DNA of 64,000 nucleotides from Erwinia mallotivora (GTDB lineage Bacteria; Pseudomonadota; Gammaproteobacteria; Enterobacterales; Enterobacteriaceae): NCBI RefSeq assembly GCF_000590885.1, contig NZ_JFHN01000045.1, positions 248,001 to 312,000 of the forward strand, read 5' to 3'. Shown piece by piece: positions 17,283 to 25,490 of this stretch (position 1 is its first letter; each line of letters starts with the position of its first letter). The notes under the pieces were generated by a model. It saw only the letters and a program-made list of their open reading frames with translations, ran no database searches and was not told where the DNA came from. The position numbers and the translations under genes were made by a program.

Positions 17283-17571
17283 TCCTGCATCACAAATGTG
17301 TGACAGCAGGATGACAGTCAGTTACCTGTGTTCTAAAAGGCCATTAACTACGCTGAGTCAGACTTAAGTCGTACTAAAATATCGCCAAAAAATCATTTGC
17401 CCGACATTGTTCTTTTCCTCCGTGATATTTCCCCCAGCTTCTGCGCCCGTGGCCCGGGGGGCAGGTGACAAATCACATTGACGATGACAGTGAAGCGGTC
17501 CTAATCTGACGCTGAAGCCACGCCCCGCGCTTTGTGCGGAAAATGACGTGGATATAATCACCGGGGCTATC

Positions 17572-19023
17572 ATGTTACTGACCAATCCAGACCAGGCAAA
17601 AATTCAGCCGGCGCAGCAGGTTTCTCTTGATCGAATCTGGCGTCAGGCCGATCTGTTAATGCTGTTTATTTGTTGGGGGCTGCTGCTTTTTGCGGGGGTG
17701 ATCGGCTGGTTTAATGATGAGGTAAAGCTGGCACTGATCACCGGTATCACGCTGACGCTCAGCGCAACCGTGGTCAGAGCTCTGCTGCCTGGTCGGTTGT
17801 TCACCCGCCTCTGGTTTGCCTTTGTGCTGATCGCCTATGCCGCATTGATTATTCAGTTGGGGAACGGTGATACGGAATACCATTTCTCGATTTTTGTGCT
17901 GCTCTCTGCCCTGCTGGCCTATCGCGATTATCGCCCGTTGCTGATGGGCGCAGCGACGGCTGCGGTTCACCATGTACTGTTTAATTATTTTCAGGAAAAC
18001 GGGCTGTTTGATGTGGTGGTATTTATGCATCCTGGTTTTCATATGGTGGTGTTTCATGCGCTGTTTGTGGTGGCACAGACGGCTATTCTGGTCGCCATTG
18101 CGTTGAATATGGCGGCCGATGCCCGCTCTGCCAGTGAGGTGGCGCATCTGGCATCGTGGATCACCCGCGAGCCGGGGAAACTGACGCTGGCACAGGATGA
18201 AGAGGCGACGGAAACGGCCTTTGGTAAAACCTTCAATAACACCCTGGGCACCATGGGTGACACCTTGTGTCAGGTGAGCGACGGCGTCAGCCAACTGCTC
18301 ATCGCTTCCGAGAGTATTTTGCAGCGCAACGCTGCGCTCTCTACGCGCACCGATGAGCAGGCGGCAGCGTTAGCCACTGCCGCCAGCGCGATGGAAGAGA
18401 TGAATTCGGCGGCGATGCTGGCCAGTGAAAAGGCGCAAAGGGCGCGTGAGCTGGCGGCGAGCACCAGTAAAGTGGCGCTGAAAGGCGGCGAAAAGATTGA
18501 TGATGCGGTGGAGTCAATGGCGCAGATTGACGAAGAATCCCGCCGGATCAATGCCGCGCTTGAGCTGATCGACAGCATCGCTTTCCAGACCAATATTCTG
18601 TCGCTGAATGCGTCAGTAGAAGCCGCGAGTGCGGGCGTTCACGGCAAAGGTTTCGCGGTAGTCGCCTCGGAAGTGCGTACGCTGGCCGTGCGCTGTGAAG
18701 GTGCCGCAAAAGAAATTCATCAGTTGATTGGTACCTCGGTGGAGTGTACCCGCAGTGGTTCACAGCAGGTGACCCATGCCGGGCATACCATGCGCGAGAT
18801 TATCGCCAGCATTGAAGGGTTGACGCTGCTGGTCAATGAGCTGTCTGAGATGAGCGAACAGCAGTGCAGCAGTATTACCCGGATGCGCGACAGCATCGCC
18901 AGTATTGACCGCAGTGTGCAGGATAACGTGGGACACGTCAGCGAAACGGTCCAGGTGGCTCAACAGCAACAACAACAGGCAGATGCGCTGAAACAGGCGA
19001 TTGGCGTATTCAGGTTTGCCTGA
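17572..19023 (+). CDS. Chemoreceptor with multi-span membrane sensor and non-canonical signalling tip
   Basis: 483 residues from the ATG at 17572 (an upstream GTG at 17548 is possible). The N-terminal 190 residues form several hydrophobic segments with no large periplasmic domain and are His-rich (YHFSIFVLL, AAVHHVLFNYF, MHPGFHMVVFHALFVV). The cytoplasmic half is a chemoreceptor coiled coil. Its tip reads [20 protein letters not shown] followed by VHGKGFAVVASEVRTLAVRCEGAAKEI, differing from the usual [17 protein letters not shown] and QRSA. No NWETF tail is present. The C-terminus carries a run of glutamines. A role in aerotaxis/energy taxis or metal/heme-linked sensing is possible from the histidines but unproven. 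No convincing sigma28 promoter was found. Confidence 0.88.
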   Translation: MLLTNPDQAKIQPAQQVSLDRIWRQADLLMLFICWGLLLFAGVIGWFNDEVKLALITGITLTLSATVVRALLPGRLFTRLWFAFVLIAYAALIIQLGNGDTEYHFSIFVLLSALLAYRDYRPLLMGAATAAVHHVLFNYFQENGLFDVVVFMHPGFHMVVFHALFVVAQTAILVAIALNMAADARSASEVAHLASWITREPGKLTLAQDEEATETAFGKTFNNTLGTMGDTLCQVSDGVSQLLIASESILQRNAALSTRTDEQAAALATAASAMEEMNSAAMLASEKAQRARELAASTSKVALKGGEKIDDAVESMAQIDEESRRINAALELIDSIAFQTNILSLNASVEAASAGVHGKGFAVVASEVRTLAVRCEGAAKEIHQLIGTSVECTRSGSQQVTHAGHTMREIIASIEGLTLLVNELSEMSEQQCSSITRMRDSIASIDRSVQDNVGHVSETVQVAQQQQQQADALKQAIGVFRFA

Positions 19024-19034
19024 CGAAATGGGAA

Positions 19035-19054
19035 GGGGGAGCAGATGCTCCCCC
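19035..19054. terminator. Hairpin between convergent genes
   Basis: A perfect 8-base-pair GC-rich stem (GGGGGAGC / GCTCCCCC) with a 4-base loop just after the chemoreceptor stop, between it and the convergent MBL gene. No T-run. Confidence 0.5.
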
Positions 19055-19107
19055 GGTATATTCCGCCCCCGGTTTGAGGGTGGGCGGAGGCGATAACCCG
19101 CCCGGTA

Positions 19108-19962
19108 TCAGATAGCTGTCCAGCAGTAGCCGTCAGGGGAAGTGCTGACTCGTCCCACCGCGCTGTCGCTGAAATGCACGGTAAACAGGGTGGCATGGTG
19201 TCCAACGGCGTAGTCCAGTAATACCTTACGTGAGCGGCGTGCCGCATCTTTATCCTGGCAAAACACCGAAGAGAGTTCCGGGTTGGCGACCTGCATCTGA
19301 TTATGCATAACGTCCCCGGTGAACAGCGCGATCTCTCCTGCGGAAGCAAATGCAATGCTCATATGACCGGCACTGTGCCCCTGCGTTGGCAGATAGTGGA
19401 TGCCCGGCAGGATTTCGCCACCGCTCGCCGCCACCGTCTGTACTTTCCCCGCCTCAATCAATGGCTGCACGCTGTCGGCAAAAATCACCGTTCTTTCTGC
19501 CGCTGCCGGCGTCTGATACCAGTCAATTTCTTCCTGCGGGATAATCCATTGTGCATTGGGGAAAGTTGGCACCCACCCTGTGCCATCCCATTGGGTGTTC
19601 CAGCCAACGTGGTCAATGTGCAGGTGGGTATGTAATACGTAGTCGATGTCTTGCGGCTGTAATCCGCTGGCAAGAAAATTCTCCATCCACGGGCTGTTCA
19701 ACCGGTCAAACTGTGGGCTGAAGGGGCGGGATTTATTGTTACCCGTTGCGGTATCAATCAGAAAGCGCCCCTGTGGCGATTCGACCAGCCAGCTATGAAC
19801 AGCGATATCCAGTGTGTTTTGCCGGGTCATTACGGGGTAAGAGTGCGCAAGCTGTTGCTCTGTTACCTCCGGAAACAGGACTTCTGCGGGCAGGCTCAGT
19901 CTTTGTTCAATCAGTTTGCTGATGCGCAGTTCACCAACTTTCCAGCATTGCAGTTTGCTCAT
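19108..19962 (-). CDS. Metallo-beta-lactamase-fold hydrolase
   Basis: A 284-residue protein from the ATG at 19962, which has AAGGA 9 bases upstream; an upstream in-frame start lacks a site. The zinc motif HxHxDH is at residues 113-118 (HTHLHIDHVGW). Later ligands are TQGHSAGHMS and FTGDVMHNQ, plus a final His in HFSDS. This layout matches the MBL group related to N-acyl-homoserine lactonases and similar esterases, but no diagnostic residue shows quorum quenching. It ends opposite the chemoreceptor gene and appears monocistronic. Confidence 0.88.
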   Translation of the reverse strand: MSKLQCWKVGELRISKLIEQRLSLPAEVLFPEVTEQQLAHSYPVMTRQNTLDIAVHSWLVESPQGRFLIDTATGNNKSRPFSPQFDRLNSPWMENFLASGLQPQDIDYVLHTHLHIDHVGWNTQWDGTGWVPTFPNAQWIIPQEEIDWYQTPAAAERTVIFADSVQPLIEAGKVQTVAASGGEILPGIHYLPTQGHSAGHMSIAFASAGEIALFTGDVMHNQMQVANPELSSVFCQDKDAARRSRKVLLDYAVGHHATLFTVHFSDSAVGRVSTSPDGYCWTAI

Positions 19963-20062
19963 AGCGGTCCTTGTAAGTGGGAATAAGCCAGAATTCACCC
20001 AAAATTTATCATTGTTTATCAGTCAGGTCGCGGTTGTGAAGCCTGAGATTGAGCAGGTTCGC

Positions 20063-20084
20063 AGTACGCCAGTAAAGGCGTACT
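20063..20084 (-). terminator. Hairpin downstream of the Hcp/immunity operon
   Basis: The inverted repeat AGTACGCC / GGCGTACT with a 6-base loop lies about 30 bases beyond the stop codon of the immunity-like gene. No marked T-run follows on the minus strand. Confidence 0.4.
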
Positions 20085-20115
20085 TTGAACTATAGCTGGA
20101 TATTATCTGCTGTTG

Positions 20116-20556
20116 TCAGGGCTGGGGATCATCACAACCCGGATCGGGTTCATCGCCCATAGCGTAACTGCACTGGAAGGGATCAAACCACGGGTTTTCT
20201 TTGTGAAAAAAATTAATAGCTTTATTGTTGAACGTTCCATAGCCATAGCCACTCGACTGTATGGTGAATTTTCCTGACTGACCACTTTTGAATGAGACTT
20301 TCCCTGTCACTATACAGGGTGAATAGTAGGTATGTTCTCGCCATCCACCGAATTCAAGCCTCTGAGCCTGATTAAAATATTCTGCAAGTTGCTCAGGGGT
20401 GGGCCTGAATAATTTACATCCTTCCTGTTCGACTTTGCTATGGCCGATATAGGCGATCCCGGATTCATTGATTTCAATATCAGTCACGACATCTGAACAG
20501 GCGAACCTGGAAAAAAAAGTGAAAAAAAATATAAGCGCAATCTTTATATTCACCAT
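20116..20556 (-). CDS. Periplasmic immunity-like protein of an Hcp-linked effector locus
   Basis: A 146-residue protein with a signal peptide (MVNIKIALIFFFTFFSRFAC, cleavage or lipid attachment near the Cys). I do not recognise a family. The mature part has several cysteines (EGCKLF, YSPCIV, QCSYAM, PGCDD) that could form disulfides in the periplasm, and a polar, strand-rich composition. Its start overlaps the end of the amidase remnant by 7 bases. The order Hcp, amidase effector, exported small protein is the usual one for type VI secretion peptidoglycan-amidase effectors and their periplasmic immunity proteins, which is the basis for the call. Composition is AT-rich. Confidence 0.55.
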   Translation of the reverse strand: MVNIKIALIFFFTFFSRFACSDVVTDIEINESGIAYIGHSKVEQEGCKLFRPTPEQLAEYFNQAQRLEFGGWREHTYYSPCIVTGKVSFKSGQSGKFTIQSSGYGYGTFNNKAINFFHKENPWFDPFQCSYAMGDEPDPGCDDPQP

Positions 20557-20732
20557 TTCGCTGTGCTCGCTTCGGTAATGTTTTTCCTGGCTATCTCAGG
20601 ATGAGTTGACGAACTGGTCTGATGCACCACAATGCCGTTTATTTGATTAAGATCCTGCCGCTCAATGGTAGTGAATCTTTTCTTAACGATACGTTCAGCA
20701 TCCGTCATGCCATTTTTATCAATAAATAACAT
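20550..20732 (-). pseudogene. T6SS amidase effector reduced to its two ends by an apparent in-frame internal deletion
   Basis: A 60-residue ORF with a strong AAGGAAGGAG site before the ATG at 20732. The first about 43 residues (MLFIDKNGMTDAERIVKKRF, then QINGIVVHQT) look like the start of an N-acetylmuramoyl-L-alanine amidase (amidase_2) effector, in which the first zinc His sits in a VVHQT-type motif. The last 17 residues (HPEIARKNITEASTAKW) resemble the C-terminal tail of the same family (R-H-P-x-x-S-x-K...EAxxA-x-W). The roughly 100-residue catalytic middle is missing but the frame is kept. Function as an amidase is therefore not expected. It is flanked by hcp upstream and the immunity-like gene downstream. 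The family assignment is from memory of the motifs, not a search. Confidence 0.55.
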
Positions 20733-20765
20733 ATTATCTCCTTCCTTAGCGTTATTTTTCCATCA

Positions 20766-21248
20766 TCAGATTATTGCGTTGGCCTTGATGTTATATCCTG
20801 CTGAGACGGTGCCCGCCATATTTCCCTGCGTATTTTGTAACAGATAATCCATTGTTACGCTGGAGAAAGACAGGGCTACCACTTCGCGCGGTACACGCAT
20901 GGTATTGTAATAAACAGGGTGCACGCCGGTGATAATAATCTCCTGAAGCGTGATACACAGATATTCCAGAGGAGAACCACCTGCTTTTCGCTGGGTAATA
21001 ATCGCCTGGGAAACAGGTTTCCCGCTCAGGCAATATTGAAGAAGGGTGGGGCTGGATTTATCGATATAGTGTTCAAAATGTAGATCGTAAATGGTTGCCT
21101 TCCCGGCACCGCCGCCGCTGCCCGAATGCATATTCGACGTCTGGCTTATCACCCATTTCCAGTTGAGTACCTCAATATCGCCGTTATGGCTGGCATCCTC
21201 AGATTCACCCTCAACACCACTCAGTTTTATAAATATATCCTGAGACAT
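20766..21248 (-). CDS. hcp: Hcp-family type VI secretion tube protein
   Basis: A 160-residue protein; ATG 21248 is preceded by AAGGAAG, and the longer upstream frame lacks a site. The sequence starts MSQDIFIKLSGVEGESEDAS and continues with IEVLNWKWVISQ, YDLHFEHYIDKSSPTLLQY and PREVVALSFSSVTMDY. These are the hallmark strands of the Hcp beta-barrel that stacks as hexamers into the T6SS tube. No other structural T6SS gene is in the window, so this is an orphan hcp island carrying a cargo effector locus (the remnant and immunity-like gene directly downstream). Confidence 0.9.
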   Translation of the reverse strand: MSQDIFIKLSGVEGESEDASHNGDIEVLNWKWVISQTSNMHSGSGGGAGKATIYDLHFEHYIDKSSPTLLQYCLSGKPVSQAIITQRKAGGSPLEYLCITLQEIIITGVHPVYYNTMRVPREVVALSFSSVTMDYLLQNTQGNMAGTVSAGYNIKANAII

Positions 21249-21467
21249 TATTCTTCCTTGTGCAGACCAGTGACTTTTTGCTGCGCAAACAGGCATTCGC
21301 GAAAGCCATTCCTTATTTTTTTGCAACCGCATGATTTTTCAGTTTGCGCAAACGGGGTTGGTAGACAGTAAAACATTTTGCCCGCAGATCCACGGACTCA
21401 CCTCACAGAAAGGCAACCATCAACCGGGGACAGAGCAGAAAAGTTAGCGGTTTCGCTTATGCACGCA

Positions 21468-21749
21468 TCAGGCTTTATCAATATGCCCTAAATCACGCTC
21501 GGGAAAACAGACATTGCGTACCCGCTGTTTCAGTTCTTTCACCTCCGGAAAACCGCCGTCCGTTTTACGATCCCAGATTAACTCTCCGTCGATGGCGATT
21601 TGATAAATGCCGCCCGTGCCGGGGATCAGGGTAACGGCGGCCAGATCGGTGCTGAAGGTGTGCAGCAGTTCCTGTGCCATCCAGCCTGCGCGCAGCAGCC
21701 AGTTGCATTGGGAACAGTAGTGAATAGTGACGGTTGGTGCGTTTTTCAT
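21468..21749 (-). CDS. SelT/SelW/SelH (Rdx)-family thioredoxin-like protein
   Basis: A 93-residue protein. The ATG at 21749 gives the family's typical length and start (MKNAPTVTIHYCSQCNWLLRAGWMAQELL). The redox motif C-x-x-C is Cys12/Cys15, directly after the first strand; in selenoproteins the second Cys position is Sec, here it is Cys. LIPGTGGIYQIAIDGELIWDR and the GGFPEVKELKQRVR helix complete the Rdx pattern. The function is presumed cytosolic thiol redox chemistry; the partner is unknown. The next gene to the right is divergent and starts the heme operon. Confidence 0.85.
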   Translation of the reverse strand: MKNAPTVTIHYCSQCNWLLRAGWMAQELLHTFSTDLAAVTLIPGTGGIYQIAIDGELIWDRKTDGGFPEVKELKQRVRNVCFPERDLGHIDKA

Positions 21750-21852
21750 TGGGTTTTTCCTGAGGGCGGCTAACAGCATTGTTTTATCCTGGCAACAGCC
21801 TGTCAACATGCGTTCTTTTTTGAATTATGAATTAATTATGGAGGATGTTGAT

Positions 21853-21981
21853 ATGATGAATCAATATGATTATCATTCTCATTTGTTATTGGGTCAGGGA
21901 TCGACATTTATAATGCGCAGCAAGCGCACGCTCTTTTTGCGGATGTTACGCCTGTGGCAGCAATGTATGAGTCGATACTAA
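21853..21981 (+). CDS. Small HemP/HmuP-like ORF leading the heme operon
   Basis: A 42-residue ORF with GGAGG 8 bases before the ATG at 21853, ending just before the receptor gene. Sequence features are HSHLLLGQGSTFIMRSKRTL then LRMLRLW. They recall the short hemin-uptake protein HemP/HmuP pattern (S-x-x-L-L-G...I-x-H/R...L-R-x-x-R-x-x-K-L-I-L), but the match is weak and the C-terminus differs. Its position ahead of the receptor fits hemPRSTUV loci. A Fur box overlaps its first codons. Confidence 0.45.
   Translation: MMNQYDYHSHLLLGQGSTFIMRSKRTLFLRMLRLWQQCMSRY
21867..21881. promoter_or_regulatory. Fur box of the heme-uptake operon
   Basis: TGATTATCATTCTCA matches the 7-1-7 Fur pattern TGATAAT-n-ATTATCA at 12 of 14 positions. 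It lies 123 bases upstream of the receptor gene, inside the start of the small leading ORF. Confidence 0.7.
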
Positions 21982-22003
21982 TAAAGAATAAAGGCTTATT
22001 AAA

Positions 22004-24394
22004 ATGCGTAAACCTATTTCCTCAAGGGAAATTGTCCGGACGTCTGTCTTATTCAGTACGCTGGTCACCTCTGGCTACACCATCGGGGCAGAAAGCATCA
22101 CCAACACTCAGCCTGTTACCACCTCTGGCAAACCGCTGACCGTTTCTTCTGAAAAAAAGGCCGATGAACCGGTCATGGTGGTGACGGCACCATTGCCCAA
22201 AAAGGAAGCGGGCAGCAAAACCACCATCAGCGCAGAAGAGATGCAGCAAAAAGGAACCAATGATTTTGGTTCTGTTATGCGATATGAACCCCTGATCGGT
22301 GCAACCGGCACCAGTGGCGGTTCTTCAGCGGGTAAAAGTGGTTTCGACCGCAGCGGCTACACCGGCTACAACATTCGTGGTCTGGAGAGTAACCGTGTCG
22401 GACTTGATGTCGATGGCATTCCTCAGCCGGAAGCCACGGGTCGCAGCTATGTGGGGCGTGTGGGGGTGAATACCTTCGGTATCGGCCGCGATTACATCGA
22501 CCCTTACATGTATGGTCAGGTGGATATCGAATCGGGTGCCACCTCGACATCGCGGGCCAATAACGCTATCGGCGGTGCCGTCTCCTTTATGCCTAAATCG
22601 GCAGATGATTATCTGTCGCCCAACAAACATAGCTATTTCGGTTATCAGTCTGATTACGACTCTTCCAACCGCAGCTGGCACAACGGTATTACCGCCGCTG
22701 CCGGGGATGAAACCCTGCGCGGGGTGTTTGTCTACAGCCGTCGCGATGGCCAGCAGACCCGCAACAACAGCGGCACCCTTGCGGCTTATCCGGCCAACTG
22801 GCACTCCAATGCGTTGATGGCCTCAGGTATCTGGCAGCCAAATGATGAACATAAGCTGACCGGAACGGTGGATTACTACGAAAAAACTAATCACAGCCAT
22901 TACGATACCTGGGATTCGGCAGGCAGCACCATCTGGGGCACCGCACAGCAACAAAGTAATACCCGTCGCTGGGGTGTCAGTCTGAAAGATGAATGGACAC
23001 CGGCCAATGCCTGGATTGACAGCCTGACATCGCGTGTTTACTACCAGCAGACGCAGGCCCACGACAACACCTGGATGCCTTCCAGCGCCACGGCGATGGA
23101 GCGGGTTTATTCCGATTATGAAGTGGATACCTATGGTTTCGGCACTCAGCTGGCAAAATCGCTGGGACGGCACGAACTGAGCGGCGGCCTGAACGGCAGC
23201 ATCAGCGAGACCCGTCGCCCGTTCCGCCAGGAGCCAGCCCCCAGCCAGTACAGCGTGATTATGCAACCTGATGCTGACAGCCGCAGTTATACGCTCGGCG
23301 GTTTTGTGCAGGATAAGATTCATTTCGACCTTGGTGGTCATGACTTCAGCATCGTGCCCGGTGTAAGGGTTGCCCATCAGACCACTAAACCGCAGAACCT
23401 CAGTAGCCTGACCACTGGCAGCGGTATCCTGACCGAATCTCAGTTGCAGACGCTGTACGGCAAAGAAAATTCCGATACGCAGGTGCTGCCTTCTCTGAGC
23501 TTTAATTACGATATCACGCCGCAGCTGATGACTTATCTGATGTACAAACGTGGCGCGCAGTTCCCGAACGCCAGCCAGCTGTATGGCTCGTGGAACCTGG
23601 GTTCCAACTATGCCGGAAGACAGCAGTATGCGCTGATTGGTAATTCCGATCTGAAAACTGAAACCAGTAATAACGTCGAGTGGGGATTGAAAGGCCAGGC
23701 CGTTGAAGGGGTGACGCTGAGTGCGGCGATGTTCTACAACACCTATGAAAACTTTATTGCCTATACCCGTTATACGCGCTCTGCTAACCCTGGCATGTTC
23801 ACCAATGTGCCATCAAATATCTACACTATCTATCAGGCTGAGAACCGCGATAAAGCCTATATCTATGGTGGACAGGTCAGCACTAAACTGAACTTTGGCA
23901 CCTGGTTTGAAGAGGTAAACGGGCTGAGCGCCACCTTTGCGCTGGGTTACAACGAAGGGAAATCAAAATCCAGCTACTCCGGCGACCGCTATGTTGATCT
24001 CGACAGCGTGGCACCTGTAAAAGCTATCGTCGGCATGGCGTGGGATGATCCGGCGAAGCGTTACGGCGCGGCGGTGACTGCCACCTTTGTTAAAGGTAAA
24101 CGCGCTACCGATACCAATCGCGAGAGCTACACGAACAGCGGCAGTGCGCTGACTGACTCCACCGCCGAATATATGCGTGTGCCGGGTTATGGTCTGGTGG
24201 ATATGACCGCTTACTGGCAGGTGGCGAAGCACGTCAGAGTAAACGGCGGCATCTACAACCTGACGGATCGTAAATACTGGGATTACCTCAGCAGCCGTAA
24301 CCTGACAGAAACCACCCGTCAGGATGCTTACGATAAAGCGCTGGCCGTCATGCCTGGCCGTACCTTCCAGTTGGGCATGAATATCGATTTCTGA
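22004..24394 (+). CDS. hmuR: TonB-dependent heme/hemoglobin receptor
   Basis: A 796-residue outer-membrane receptor with an N-terminal signal region (about 1-28), a TonB-box-like EPVMVVTAP near residue 55, a plug domain and a large beta-barrel ending in the aromatic residue of GRTFQLGMNIDF, as required for barrel assembly. Plug motifs are VMRYEPLIGATG, GYNIRGLESNRVGLDVDGIP and SNNVEWGLKG. It belongs to the hemoglobin/transferrin/lactoferrin receptor group. It imports heme across the outer membrane using TonB energy. It is the first large gene of the hmuRSTUV cluster and lies downstream of a Fur box. The exact substrate (free heme or hemoprotein) is open. Confidence 0.88.
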   Translation: MRKPISSREIVRTSVLFSTLVTSGYTIGAESITNTQPVTTSGKPLTVSSEKKADEPVMVVTAPLPKKEAGSKTTISAEEMQQKGTNDFGSVMRYEPLIGATGTSGGSSAGKSGFDRSGYTGYNIRGLESNRVGLDVDGIPQPEATGRSYVGRVGVNTFGIGRDYIDPYMYGQVDIESGATSTSRANNAIGGAVSFMPKSADDYLSPNKHSYFGYQSDYDSSNRSWHNGITAAAGDETLRGVFVYSRRDGQQTRNNSGTLAAYPANWHSNALMASGIWQPNDEHKLTGTVDYYEKTNHSHYDTWDSAGSTIWGTAQQQSNTRRWGVSLKDEWTPANAWIDSLTSRVYYQQTQAHDNTWMPSSATAMERVYSDYEVDTYGFGTQLAKSLGRHELSGGLNGSISETRRPFRQEPAPSQYSVIMQPDADSRSYTLGGFVQDKIHFDLGGHDFSIVPGVRVAHQTTKPQNLSSLTTGSGILTESQLQTLYGKENSDTQVLPSLSFNYDITPQLMTYLMYKRGAQFPNASQLYGSWNLGSNYAGRQQYALIGNSDLKTETSNNVEWGLKGQAVEGVTLSAAMFYNTYENFIAYTRYTRSANPGMFTNVPSNIYTIYQAENRDKAYIYGGQVSTKLNFGTWFEEVNGLSATFALGYNEGKSKSSYSGDRYVDLDSVAPVKAIVGMAWDDPAKRYGAAVTATFVKGKRATDTNRESYTNSGSALTDSTAEYMRVPGYGLVDMTAYWQVAKHVRVNGGIYNLTDRKYWDYLSSRNLTETTRQDAYDKALAVMPGRTFQLGMNIDF

Positions 24395-24419
24395 TCGTCG
24401 CCCTGACCAATCACAGTTT

Positions 24420-24441
24420 GCCCTGCGTAACACCGCAGGGC
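24420..24441 (+). promoter_or_regulatory. Hairpin between hmuR and hmuS
   Basis: GCCCTGCG / CGCAGGGC forms a perfect 8-base-pair stem with a 6-base loop followed by CTTTAA, immediately before the hmuS ribosome-binding site. It could attenuate readthrough so that receptor message exceeds that of the inner genes. Confidence 0.55.
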
Positions 24442-24455
24442 TTTAAGGAGAGCAA

Positions 24456-25490
24456 ATGGAAAAGAGCACACTTTTTCAGCGTTACCAGGCGTTGAAAGCA
24501 GAACAACCGAAAACGTACGCCCGCGATCTGGCCAGCCTGCTCGGCGTCAGTGAAGCGGAGTTGACGCACGCACGCACCCTGGATGATGCCGTCACCCTGC
24601 GGCCTGATTTCACCGCACTGTTACCGGCGCTGGCCGCAGTTGGCGAAACCAAATCGATCACCCGCAATGCCTGGGCGGTTCATGAACAGGTCGGGCGCTA
24701 TGACAATCTGCATCTGGGTAATCACGGAGCGTTAATCCTCAATCCCCGCGCGCTGGATCTGCGTTTTTTTCCTGCCAAATGGAAAAGCGCCTTCGCGTTA
24801 CATGAAAAAACGGCGCGAGGCGATCGCCACAGCATTCAGATTTTTGATGCCCAGGGTGATGCCGTACTGAAAATCTACACCACGCCGCAGAGTGATATGG
24901 CTGCCTGGCAGACGCTGATCGGCGGATTTACCGTAGAAAATGCCGCTGAACTGCATATCAGCAGCCCGGAGGTGGAGGCGTCTGACCCACAGCCTGACTG
25001 TGCTCTGGTAGAACAGGAATGGCGTGCGATGACTGACGTCCATCAGTTCTTTGGCCTGCTGAAACGACACAATATCAGCCGCCAGCAGGCTTTCCGGGCC
25101 GTTTCCGACGATCTGGCGCAGCAGGTGGATAACGGTGCGCTCAGCGAATTACTGGAGATGGCGCAGAAAGACGCGAATGAGATCATGATTTTCATTGGCA
25201 ACCGGGGGTGTGTGCAGATCTTTACCGGCGTGGTCGAGAAGCTGATGCCAATGGACAACTGGCTGAATATTTTTAATCCGACCTTCACCCTGCATCTGAT
25301 GGCTGACGCCATTGCGGAAAGCTGGGTAGTCCGCAAGCCTACCAAAGATGGCATGGTCACCAGCCTGGAGCTGTTTGCTGCCGACGGGACGCAGATTGCT
25401 CAGCTGAATGGTCAGCGCACTGAGGGAATGCCGGAGCAGACCCGCTGGCGTGAACAGATATCGCTACTGGGCGAGGGGGAAGTCGCATGA
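24456..25490 (+). CDS. hmuS: HmuS/HemS heme-degrading or heme-carrier protein
   Basis: A 344-residue cytosolic protein of the HemS/ChuS family with its two structurally similar halves. AAGGAG precedes the ATG. The repeats are recognisable as VGRYDNLHLGNHGALILNPRALDLRFF in the N-terminal half and EIMIFIGNRGCVQIFTGVVEKL with DNWLNIFNPTFTLHLM in the C-terminal half. In the family the C-terminal half binds heme through a His. It receives imported heme and passes it on or opens the ring to free iron. The stop overlaps hmuT by four bases. Confidence 0.95.
   Translation: MEKSTLFQRYQALKAEQPKTYARDLASLLGVSEAELTHARTLDDAVTLRPDFTALLPALAAVGETKSITRNAWAVHEQVGRYDNLHLGNHGALILNPRALDLRFFPAKWKSAFALHEKTARGDRHSIQIFDAQGDAVLKIYTTPQSDMAAWQTLIGGFTVENAAELHISSPEVEASDPQPDCALVEQEWRAMTDVHQFFGLLKRHNISRQQAFRAVSDDLAQQVDNGALSELLEMAQKDANEIMIFIGNRGCVQIFTGVVEKLMPMDNWLNIFNPTFTLHLMADAIAESWVVRKPTKDGMVTSLELFAADGTQIAQLNGQRTEGMPEQTRWREQISLLGEGEVA

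Noticed and set aside
17283-17571. Sigma28 promoter for the second chemoreceptor
   Set aside because: No TAAA/GCCGATAA pair with suitable spacing; the inverted repeats there (CCTGC...GCAGG near 17284-17311, GACTTAAGTC near 17360) do not indicate a specific regulator.
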